A stretch of DNA of 64,000 nucleotides from Nautilus pompilius (lineage: Eukaryota > Mollusca > Cephalopoda > Nautilida > Nautilidae), in contig JACATO010001101.1 in NCBI GenBank assembly GCA_018389105.1, positions 186,001-250,000 of the forward strand, read 5' to 3'. The translations under genes were made by a program, and so were the position numbers. Below are positions 1 through 9,933 of the stretch, piece by piece (the stretch's first letter is position 1; each line of letters starts with the position of its first letter). The notes below the pieces were generated by a model, which was not told the origin of the DNA, searched no databases, and worked only from the letters and a program-made list of their open reading frames with translations.

Positions 1-1241
1 CATAGTGGAGCCGCGTGCATGGTTTTTGGTGGGCTTGCTGGATGTGTCAGTCGCTGTCAGGCAGCCAGCGTGTGAGGTGGTGTACTATTTACTCGTCGCA
101 TTCTCATTTCGCCTCTGATGACAGAACGTGTGGAGCAACGATCTTGCATCAAGTTTTGCCAAAAGCTTGGAGATACCCAAGCGGAAACAATTCGCAAAAT
201 TCAACAGGCTTTTGGTGACAATGACATGGGTGTTACCTAAATAAAAGAATGGTACAACAGGTTCAAAGATGGTTGCACATCGGTGGAGAGTGACCAGCGT
301 TCCGGGAGGCCGTCAACAAGCCGCAATGCAATTTGTTATCAAGAAAGTGTGGACTTTGATAATGGAGGATCATTGTTTGACGGTGCTGGAAATTGGTGAT
401 GAGGTTGGGATCAGTAAATATTCTGTGCATGCAATATTAGAGGATGATTTGGGCTTGTGCAGAGTGGCAGCAAAATCTGTGCCCAAGCTGCTTTCTCAGG
501 AACAACAACAACTTTGTCTTGAGGTTGCACAGGACCTGCTGGATACTGCCAACAGGGATCCTGAGTTCCAGAATACCGTGATAACTGGAGATGAGACGTG
601 GGTGTATGGGTATGACCCGGAAACCAAAGCTCAGTCATCACAGTGGAAGCACCCCAACGTCACCAAGGCCCAAAAAATCACGTCAGGTCCGGAGGAAAAT
701 CAAGGTGATGCTGACTTTTCTTCGACTACCGAGGCATTGTGCATCACGAATACACACCAGAAGGACAAACAGTCACAAAGGAGTACTATCAGGAAGTCCT
801 CCGACGTCTTTGTGATGCAGTTTGGTGCAAGAGACCAGATCTGTTGGCCTCGCAAAACTGGCAGCTGCATCATGACAACGCCCCAGCTCATTCGATGCAG
901 CTGATCCAAAGTTTCTTGGCAAAGAAAAGCATTTCGCTCATTCGCTCCCTCCTCGCCAGATATGGCTCCTTCTGACTTCTGGTTGTTACCAAAATGAAGA
1001 TGCCACTGAAAGGCTCCCGCTTTGAGAGCTGAGAAGATATCATGCGGAATGCGACGGCAGAGCTGAGAGCCATTCCGGAAGAAGCTTTCCGGACATGCTT
1101 CGAACAGTGGAAGCATTGCTGGGCTAAGTGTGTGGAGGCACAAGGGGCCTACTTCGAAGGAGATTAGCATTTGAACCCCACCAAGTACGTAATTTTTTTT
1201 TTCCCAGACTAAGGTCAGATACTTTTTCGACAGACCTCGTA
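1..1241 (+). mobile_element. Decayed mariner (DD34D) transposon, 5' end cut by the window edge
   Basis: A mariner transposase reading frame runs from the ATG at 118 to a TAG at 1165-1167, then a 3' terminal stretch ends in a CGACAGACCTCG-type terminus beside TA at 1240-1241. Readable motifs in order are an N-terminal HTH with KEWYNRFKDG (about 241-270), VPKLLSQEQQQ (about 480-515), TGDETWVYGYDPETKAQSSQ (583-642) and HHDNAPAHS (871-897). The frame is interrupted by a TAA at 238-240 and by at least three frame changes (near 310, 645 and 715), and the region of the third catalytic Asp is disturbed, so it is inactive. It lies in a septin intron. The left terminal repeat would lie before base 1. 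Confidence 0.9.
118..1167 (+). pseudogene. Mariner transposase pseudogene
   Basis: Transposase remnant of about 350 codons, the usual mariner length (about 345 aa). It starts with MTERVEQRS and ends with GAYFEGD before TAG. A premature TAA at 238 and several small indels move the readable frame among all three + frames. Catalytic motifs TGDETW and HHDNAPAHS are intact as local peptides, but no continuous protein can be made. This is a repeat, not a host gene. Confidence 0.88.
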
Positions 1242-2401
1242 TGTTTTAGGATTGAAAATTTATTGTTCTCCATCTCTTGGTTTGACTGAACCACCCAGTA
1301 GATGGGAAAGTTATGGGAGATAACTTTTCCGCTATTGATCCCTGGGCTGAGAAGAGTGGCCATTCCAATAACCAACTCTTTATTATTTTCTGTAACTCAT
1401 TTTCGCTTTTATTTTAATTTCATGTTAATTTAGCAAAATATAGAAAATTGGCATAACTTGCATCTATAGAGAAACAAAACATGATCCTAATAAAAAGTTG
1501 GTTAATACAAATTTATTAAAAAATAACTCATTTTGATGATATCTTTGAAATTCTGTGCATATATCAGTCATACTTCATGTAGTTGTCTCACTATATGCTT
1601 CCATTTGTCATATTTCACAGTTTTAATCCATTTACCTGGCGTTGTTCAGTTCTTAAGGAACAGCAAATTGCTAAGATTTTAGCAGCATTATTTAAGATTG
1701 ATATAAACAAACTAGTAACAACATTTGCCTTCAGTAAAAAGTTTTTAAATACCATCTTTCCTGACAAATAACACTTTAACTGAAGTCTGATTCAAATTTG
1801 AATTTAGTGTTATTATTGCTTTGAGTGAAGGGGATGAAATGTGATTTTAAAAAAAATTTTTTTTTCACAGGCTGTTTTTTAATTAATTTTTTTGGCATTC
1901 AGTATTGCCTGCAATTCTTGTTACAACAATAAGCCAGGATCAGAATCTGAGTCTCTTTTTCTCTATCATCTCCAAGGCCTCTTTAAGGTTCAGGGCTCCA
2001 ACTTATCTGGTTCCTTTCACCAGTGGTACACTTGCATTGCCTGTGGGTAAGATGGGTCATATTTCCCCTCTTGTCAAGATGGAGTTGAATGAAAAATTGC
2101 AATTCATTTAGCAATCTCTGAAAATGATGCCTTAATATCTGGTTAATTTTTAGGTAAATTGAATTTTAAAAAAGCAGACAAAAAAAAAAAACTACTTTTC
2201 CCATGTTATTTTTTTTTAATTATTTTTATTTTACTTTTACTTTTTTTTTTTCATTACTTTGATTGTAGGGACATCTTCCTTTTGCTGTAGTAGGCAGTAA
2301 TGATGAGGTAAAGATGGGAAATAAAATGGTGAAGGCACGCCAGTATCCTTGGGGAACAGTGCAGGGTAAAGGACATTAACTTAGTCTCAGTTGTTTATCT
2401 A
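1242..2401. other. Septin intron sequence between two transposons
   Basis: AT-rich intron DNA with homopolymer runs. No exon, RNA gene or clear repeat was recognised. Confidence 0.5.
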
Positions 2402-2955
2402 CGAGGGGAAAGTCAAAAATTATCCGCTGGCATCCATCTTGCAGACTTTACGGAAGCCGAGCTCGTCGTGGATGATTTGATAGGCAGAACCGTGACTAAT
2501 CTGCAGAGAACATGCTACCTCATCGATGATAACTCGCCGGTTCGCCATTACCATCTCTCGAGCTTGCTGAATCTTCTCGTCAGTGGTGGAGGTTGACGGG
2601 CATCACGCTTGTCCGGCCACTTTTAAACTTCTTGATCCACTCATACACACTTCTACATGGTAGTGCACTGTCGCCGTATTGTGTTAAAAGCCTCCGATGA
2701 ATTTCAGCCCCTTACACACCTTCCGACCCGAGAAATCGGATCACTGCTCTTTGTTCCTCCTTGGTGCACACTGCTAGTGGAGCAGCCATGTTTACACTGT
2801 AACAGCAGCAAGAAAACTGGCGCGATCAAGCTCAAACTTCGATCACGTGACCACAATAGCACCAACTATAAGCATGCATGCATGAGCAGAAGGCAGTGTG
2901 ACAAACCTAGAGATATGTTATGGCAAAAGTGCGGATAATTTTTTACTTTCCCTCA
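2402..2955 (-). mobile_element. Non-autonomous mariner derivative with terminal inverted repeats
   Basis: The two ends form an inverted repeat of about 25 bp: the left end reads CGAGGGGAAAGTCAAAAATT and the right end, read in reverse, is TGAGGGAAAGTAAAAAATTA. Both flanks are TA (2400-2401 and 2956-2957), the mariner target duplication. The inside encodes, on the minus strand, only the start of a mariner-type transposase: MAAPLAVCTKEEQRAVIRFL at about 2790-2731, then SVYEWIKKFKSGRTS. Stops and a frame change follow, and the catalytic core is absent. It is a 554-bp internal-deletion copy that would depend on a transposase supplied from elsewhere. Confidence 0.85.
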
Positions 2956-2957
2956 TA

Positions 2958-4063
2958 TTACAAAATATCACTGATGCCAATTGCTACACGTACAGAGATA
3001 TAGTCTAAAGATGGCGTCTCTTGAAAGGGTTTTTTTTTTTCGTCTTTGTATTTAATTTTTTTTTTAAATATTTTGTATCAAGTATTATGTAGAAACCAAC
3101 TTTCGCATGTACAGATTGAAAAGAAAAAGATTTTGGCTTTTAATTACTATTTTCTGATCTACTGAGGTTAATGTTTGATTCATGATTATGCAATAAAATC
3201 TGCTCTTCTTGGATACACCATATAATTAGCTGCTTTTTAATGTAGTTCTCTGGTTCTGTAATAAACCACTGGATAGCCTGTTAACTTAAAAGGACCCATA
3301 AATTTCTCATCTTGTCTTACTAATTAATCTAAAATGACCCCCCCCCCCCCCCGACCTACATTTAGTGAGACAGGCCCCACCGTAATGGCAGTGGCTCTAC
3401 CTGTATGTCATTACCTATTCGTAGTAGACATCAAAAACTAGAATTCGGTGACACATTTTTTTGTAAACTGATACATGAAAGATAAAACAAAAATGTAGCA
3501 TTAAGATTTTTCTTTAAATATCAACAGCTAGTTTAAAATTACTGCAGACTACTACCTTAAAGAAAACGCTCATATTTGTAAACCAGCCAGTCAGAATAAT
3601 TTCTACTTTTTAAAAAGACTTTAAAAAAAATTTAATAAATGAGTAATTAATCTTTTCTTAAAATAGTCATTATCTTGAGAATGCATATTTCGTATCTTAA
3701 ACTTTTGGTGTCAGTCTTCTGTTTGTTTATTTCCAAAAACAACTTTAAAACAATAGTGATGCTGTGTTAGTAACCAGAGTCAGTCTAGTCTATAATTAGA
3801 ACAGTTTTCTCTGATAACCTACCTTTCAAACATGTACTACAGGTGATGTAAAGAAGGCTGCATGATTGACTGCTAATTTACAATGGCAGCAGTCTCCAGG
3901 GTTTTGATATATTTAATTATTTGCATTTGATCCTTTATGTTGCACTGAAACAGTATAAGTGGTTATGGTGTGTGTGTGTTAAACCAGTTCCTTTAAAAGT
4001 GATTTGTTGTCATTGGGGAAGGGAGCATTCTACAATGCAATAAAAGTTTTGTTTCATTAACAG
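2958..4063. other. Septin intron, 3' part
   Basis: AT-rich intron with a poly-C run near 3337-3352 and a short TG run near 3968-3980. It ends in the acceptor TTTCATTAACAG at 4063. No further features seen. Confidence 0.6.
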
Positions 4064-4220
4064 TGGAGAATGAAAACCACTGTGACTTTGTGAAGCTCAG
4101 GGAAATGCTGATCCGTACCAACATGGAAGATCTTCGGGAAACCACACACAAAAAACACTATGAACTGTATCGGCGACACAAACTTGAAGAGATGGGATTC
4201 TCCGACAATGAGTCCAAAAG
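4064..4220 (+). CDS. Septin exon (antepenultimate coding)
   Basis: Acceptor CAG at 4061-4063 and donor GTATGC at 4221. The exon completes a split codon (?TG) and reads [15 protein letters not shown] and then [13 protein letters not shown]. It ends in phase 2 (AG|C). It covers the end of the septin G domain region. Confidence 0.92.
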
Positions 4221-5985
4221 GTATGCTTAGATGTATCAGCAGATGGTTTGGGGGATGTATTTGGGTCATTTTTATATGTATTTTTAAAAAGAAATAAACA
4301 AAAAAAAAAATAAGAGAATGAGATTTGTTTTTGTATTTGACTTTAGTCTGGGTTACATAATAAATATGTTGATATGTTGTGTGTGATAGTCACTCAGCAG
4401 TGAACATGATCACCTGCACATGTGTCATAGCCAAGAAAGTCACTGTATCTCTTTAGTGTTTGGAACGTCTAATTATATCTGTCGTCAGAGCATTTTGCGC
4501 TTTTGACTTTTTGATAGGATGGACACAAGTGCACAGCATGAATTCACCCAAGACCTTTGTGAGGTTACTGCTATTTAATGTGGTACAGCCTAGCCAGTGG
4601 ATTATTTGTGATACTTTTGGTGGGTGGCTTTGAATTATTGCCCTTGTGCATTAAATGACTGGCTCTCACATAATATCTCTGTAGAAGAAATTGCTTGTTT
4701 ACATTCAGCTCTTGAATTGCTTCTTATTCAGTGTAGTCTTTTCTTTTTTAAAATAGCCTCTCTGAGACATATGAGCTGAAGCGACAGCAACACATGGCAG
4801 AGCTCCAAAAGAAAGAGGAAGAGATGAGACAAACCTTCGTGATCCGTGTCAAGGAGAAAGAGGCAGAGCTTAAAGAGGCGGAGAAGGAGGTATGCATTTA
4901 CATATATTATATGGGGAATGGGGTTCTGTTTCATTGTGTTATTTCTCATAAAAGAAATGAATTGGGATGGCAAATTCTGTTTGGTCAGCCTTTTTGTTGT
5001 GTCTTGGTTTAGTCACTGGCTCTTGGACTCAGATAATTAAATGGCAGGCAGAACATGGCATTTAATAAAACATACAGGTTATAACATTCACAGGTTGCTT
5101 TGGTACTGCTTCTAGGGAACTGTTAGCTTAACTTTGATGTCAGCATAACAATGGTATTCTATAGTCGACACCATTCTAGGTGACCTTTATTTAACTGCCT
5201 AGGACCTACAAAACAATTGGTAATTCAACATGTGGATATTTTGTTTTTAATGAACAAAAGGTGATTTTGATTTATTGTTGGCATAGCAAAGAAATAAGCC
5301 TAAAAGATCACTAGGAAACTTCTATAGGATGACTAACACCTATTCCAAAAACGTTTCTTTCTTTTTTTTATACCTGGAAAAGATTGTTTTAATAGATATA
5401 AAGTTATACTACCATAGAAATACCTGTATGTTGAGCTAGCCCTGTTTCTCTGTTTGTACAAGATATAACAAATATACCAGCTCTGGCTTCACAATTGGAA
5501 CTGGTATATTTACTGTCTTCTATGAACAACAGAAAGTAAAGAAACACGGCCAGTTTCTCACAAGTGTTTCCATGGTGGGCTAACTTTAAGAAACATAACT
5601 AATGCAATAAGCTTGTTGTTCAGTACAGGAGCCCTATGAATATCAAAGTGATGTTTAATTGGTTTTATTATGGTAAAATACATTTTTGCTTAAAAAATGC
5701 TGCTGCAATAATTGCAGCCAAAACTATTATTTGAGACCACTCATGTCATTGAAAAGAACTGCACGCCTGTCTGGCTGCTGCCTGTTTTATGAGTGTTTGT
5801 GTATGTATGTATTTCAGCTTCATGCTCGTTTTGATGCTCTCAAGAAGCAGCATGCTGAAGAGAAGAAAAAGCTGGAAGAGAACAAGCGCAGACTGGAGGA
5901 GGACACAAATATGTTCAACCAGCGCAAGGCAGTCATGCAGGCCCAGTCTCAGCAGTCCACAATGGGAAAGAGCAAGAAGAAGTAA
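4064..5985 (+). CDS. Septin, SEPT6/8/10/11 group, C-terminal three exons (partial gene)
   Basis: Septins are GTP-binding proteins that polymerise into filaments with other septins at the cortex, cleavage furrow, cilium base and, in mammals, the sperm annulus. Only the C-terminal 152 residues are here: exons 4064-4220, 4757-4889 and 5818-5985, joined in phase 2 and phase 0. The first exon carries the septin-unique-element end ([20 protein letters not shown], then [19 protein letters not shown]). The next two form the coiled coil ([46 protein letters not shown]) used for dimerisation and heteromer choice. The tail ends GKSKKK. The wording of the motifs matches the vertebrate SEPT6/8/10/11 group better than SEPT2, 7 or 9 types; this is family recognition by eye. 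The GTPase domain and start lie before the window. Confidence 0.93.
4757..4889 (+). CDS. Septin exon, coiled coil part 1
   Basis: Acceptor AAATAG ends at 4756; donor GTATGC starts at 4890. It reads [20 protein letters not shown] to [11 protein letters not shown], strongly heptad-like with Glu/Lys alternation. Confidence 0.93.
5818..5985 (+). CDS. Septin last coding exon, coiled coil part 2 and stop
   Basis: Acceptor TATTTCAG ends at 5817. The frame reads [20 protein letters not shown] and closes with MGKSKKK and TAA at 5983-5985. The basic tail is short. Confidence 0.93.
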   Translation, partial: LHARFDALKKQHAEEKKKLEENKRRLEEDTNMFNQRKAVMQAQSQQSTMGKSKKK

Positions 5986-8440
5986 CTGTCCTTCGAGCAA
6001 GCACCACCCACTGGTTGATAAAGGGGCCAGACCATTATCTTCTGCATATACTTCCCCCCATCTTATCTAACTGCATGATGACTGTGTAAGTGGTCTTAGC
6101 ACCTAGTCAGGGCAGCATGCTTTAATGCCCACCCTCTATTTAATGATTTAGACCAATACACAATATTCATATATGTATCTCTCTCTCTCTCTCTCTAAGT
6201 AAATTTAATAAGTTTGACATTAATATTAAATTAGAATACTTTCCTTTAGTTACATTGACCATATTATTCCATTTTCAATCCAAACAAAAGATTTGAACAT
6301 TTTTCTCTCTCCTGCTATTTCTGGTTTGTTTAATGTCAATGTTTGTTTGATTTGCTCTTGTGTTGGAATATAGTTTTTTGTCTAACCCTGAACAGATTAG
6401 ATTTTTTTAGAACCCAAAGCAGATGATGATGTTTGTACATGCTAGCTGATGTAGACCTCTGGTCAACTCTGCCCGGCTCACCATATAATTTTTGTATTAG
6501 TAGAAAAGTGCAAGTATGTAGAATTTCATTAGTACATCATCTTTAGCTGGATATCAATTTATACATATACCAGCTCCATGGGCAATGAATCATCACAATC
6601 AGAAATGTTATCTATCTTGAAATCACAGCATGTTGTGTCCATCTCAGTAGATTTCCACTGAAATCCGTGTACAGTAGTCCTTTTCTTTCCTTCTCCTGGA
6701 GGTAAAGACAGTTGTCATGAAATGGTTTTTGCTGCCTGCAAGCTTTGCATCCAATCAATTTTCCAGAGTAAGTGAAAAATCTGCTTTACATTGTCACCAC
6801 CTCATCAGCATTTCTAAAATCCAACATCCAACTTTTCTTATGTTGTATTTCATGTTTGAGCATCTGCAGAATTACCAAATTGTTTCTGTTGACAGCAACT
6901 TTTATTAGAAATTTCTGTTTTCTATTTTATTTAGCTGAGGTCTTAAGGAGCCATTTGTGAACAAATATGTATATTAATGTTTCTTTGGAATCAAAAAGTA
7001 GGCTGACCAGAGAATTTTATTTTTGTCTTTATGATAGACTAATGTTGTCAATAGCCCTTGTTAAAATTGGCATTTTTTTTTTTTTTGAGCATTTAAAGAT
7101 AAAAATAATTAAGTATAAAATATTTTATTTGTTGGATTTTAGATAATATGGTTTTTTCAAACATTACCAGACTTTTAATGTGTGTTATTTATAATTGTTT
7201 GTTTTAATGTATTAACAGTTAATGTCAGAAATGCTAATGATATAGTTTGCTAGTTTGAAATTTTTATTTTAGGACTCAGTATACTTTTGAACAGGACTGG
7301 GAAATTTAAAAGATTACTTAATAATTGGCCGAAAGAACAGTAAGTTTTTTGTGAGTGCCTTAGAGTGATATAGAAATTGTTTAATTCTTGTTGGTAATGG
7401 CCCTTTTTTATATGTTGTTATATGGCAATCATTCTGTCTATAATCATCATCTGCCCAAACTAAGTAGAAAAGGAGGTAATTGTAATACCAGTAAGTAAAA
7501 AAAACAAGCTATCCCCTAAACTTGTAGACAGAAAAATAGTTGTCAGATTAAATCTAGTTTTTTTTTTTTTTTTTTAAGTATTTGGCTACTAGTAGATTTT
7601 TCACATACAAAATAAAGATGAATGAGCCAAGTTTGACAGTTTTGTCAGATAAGCTACAAATTTTTTGTAATTGTATTCTAGAGACCCTTTCCATTTGTTT
7701 TAGAACTAACTATATGCTGTGTCTAAGGACAAGGACTTGTCTCTCACATTCGTATATACGTACATCACGTAGCTGCTTAGGGTCTGGAACATAGCAGCTA
7801 AAATGCCACTACTGGTAGATTGTTAGTTCCAATGTTTGTTTTTTATCTAAAAGTGAATTTCAAAGTGCTGTTGGTTGGAACTTTTTTTTTCCTGGTTTGT
7901 CTTCCCCCCTTTTGCTGAAACACATGGTGTTAAAGTAAAGAAACAAAACAAATTCCAGACAGAATTGTTTTTAAATTTCATTTTGTATTGTACTTAAATT
8001 GTATGCTTCCTCTGGCTGACAAGGTAGTATAAATATTTGCATTAGCATCATCTTCAGTACTGCTGTAGCAGCTGTAACATTAGACTATTTTTTGTTAAAT
8101 TTAGGCAGTTTCTACAGCCAAGTTCCATGACTTGTACCATCGAAGAGTTTCTTAATGTTTTAAGTTTGTGCAATAACTACCTACCTACCAGCTGCATGGT
8201 TCTTTCTGCTGTTATATTTGTTTTTAAAAAATAAATTGTCTTGCAACCAACCCGCAGTCATTTCTCATTGCTGAAACTGTCCAGAAATGTGACCTGAAGT
8301 TCTTGGATTAGCCATAATGGACTGACCAAACATTCACCCACTTGTTTTGTGCACTTTTTGTTTCTCTAAATTAACCAGTAAACAACACATGCCTTGTACT
8401 GACCATTTGTGCATAAATAAAAAGTTTTTTTTTTATCTTT
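5986..8440 (+). other. Septin 3' UTR (inferred), two candidate poly(A) signals
   Basis: No coding potential follows the stop. AATAAA occurs at 8230-8235 and 8416-8421; the second is followed by a T/GT-rich stretch suited to cleavage. A (CT)n run sits at 6179-6196. If the distal signal is used the 3' UTR is about 2.4 kb. Its extent is inference because no transcript data are available. Confidence 0.55.
8416..8421 (+). promoter_or_regulatory. Candidate distal poly(A) signal of the septin gene
   Basis: AATAAA followed by a T-rich and GT-rich downstream element. A second AATAAA lies at 8230-8235. Confidence 0.5.
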
Positions 8441-9856
8441 GTACAACTTGTTTTGTTGACTATGTTAGTAAAAGCAGGAGAAGAAATTGAGATTTCATTT
8501 TTCTTTATAACAGTTTACTTTGGTTAAGTATAGGGTGGAAATTTTGATTTGGACTTGTTTACACATGGTGGGAACACATGTAGTACACCACTTTTAGCTA
8601 TCAATATGTATGCTTCAGCATGTTGTGTGAGGTTTCAGACATATATTTGAAATAGTTAAGCTATCTTGTGTATCAATATGTATAACTGTTTTGATAAAGG
8701 TTCAGAAGCAAAAATATCTTTTAACAAGCTTGGCTTTGCGAAAGATGGATCAGCCGGTGTTAAGAGAGAGGGTGGGAATGGTATCATACATGCGCAATCC
8801 GCTTTATTACCTGTACTAATCTGCTTTACTTTATATTTAATTGTGCATGATTTAATGTATGGAATGAGTTTTAAACCAGGAACTAGTAACAGCTCCCCAT
8901 ATTATAGTCACCAGGTGTGTTATGAAGCTGTAGTTGATTATGGATGTAACTTATCATCCTGTCACCAGAGAGAGCACAGAGAATGGCTTCTACTGCATAT
9001 AATAATGAACAGATAAAACCCGAATGGGAACGGATCAGTTCACATCGTTGTTTCTGATAAGCTCGACTGTGTTGCCCCTTTAACCCACCGAAATAAACGA
9101 TAGTAAATAACGCAGATTTCGAATTTTCTAAAGCTCAATCTGCAACCCACTGTTCAGAGCCGTCGTATCGTGTATACCACTTCCCCTCCTACCAGGGGTG
9201 TGTGTGTGGTGGGGGGGGGTCGGCAAGGTAGACAACCCTGGTGAAGAAGTCTAGTGCCATGGTTGCGCGATCCAGGCTCGTTTTGTGAAATATCCCCTCG
9301 TATTAAAGTAGTATTATTGCTGATTTGACTGACCAAACGCCGAAGAGGATGGGGAAGCATCAACTGATTCTCTGTGTTGTCTGGTTTTTGTATTACAGGC
9401 GGCACTTTCTGAACACACCACGTTCCACTGTCGCTCGACGCTCGTTTGAATTCCTCAGGTATCGTAAATGCCCAGCTTCGGGATGTGGTTACAGAGCGAT
9501 TAGATAGAAAAATCGATTATTAGCAGATCAAAAATCGATTATTAGGAGATCAGCTTTTTTTTTTTTTTAAAGAATATTGAGAAAATAAAACGGAGAATGG
9601 TTCATCCTTTCCGGCGACCTCCCGGATAGCTTCCCCTGGCCGCTTAGGGAATTCTATTATTATTACTATTAATTAATTTGTGTGAATATAGAAATTATTA
9701 AAACTAACCGAACTTGTGTGTTAATTCTTTGTATTCTTCCGGATTTTGCTGGAGAATAAGGCGGCGAAAAGACTAATAAGTTCAACGTTCGCTTCGATTC
9801 GTGGTTGCCCGGGCAACCGGAGCAATGGTGTATACAAGACGGCCGGGTGAGCTGTT
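8441..9856. other. Septin-SPATA4 intergenic region and SPATA4 5' region
   Basis: About 1.4 kb between the septin poly(A) site and the SPATA4 start. It holds a tandem 22-bp duplication at 9508-9551. The part after about 9600 is more GC-rich and presumably includes the SPATA4 promoter and 5' UTR. No TATA box was assigned. A 116-codon ORF at 8666-9016 has no recognisable domain. Confidence 0.5.
9508..9551. repeat. 22-bp tandem duplication
   Basis: Two adjacent 22-bp copies built on ATCGATTATTAG differ at one position (GCAG versus GGAG). They lie about 300 bp before the SPATA4 start codon. Confidence 0.85.
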
Positions 9857-9933
9857 ATGTCGGGTCTTCCGCGTGAAGTCTTGAAATGGATCCAGGGTTT
9901 GGATCTGTCTAGTAAAATAAGAAGCCCGAAATG
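9857..9933 (+). CDS. SPATA4: SPATA4 exon 1
   Basis: ATG at 9857 with an in-frame TGA three codons upstream. It encodes MSGLPREVLKWIQGLDLS and ends in TG| before GTAAGT at 9934 (split Trp codon). Confidence 0.9.

Noticed and set aside
8666..9016. 116-codon + strand ORF between septin and SPATA4
   Set aside because: No recognised motif, codon pattern looks like AT-rich non-coding DNA, no splice context.
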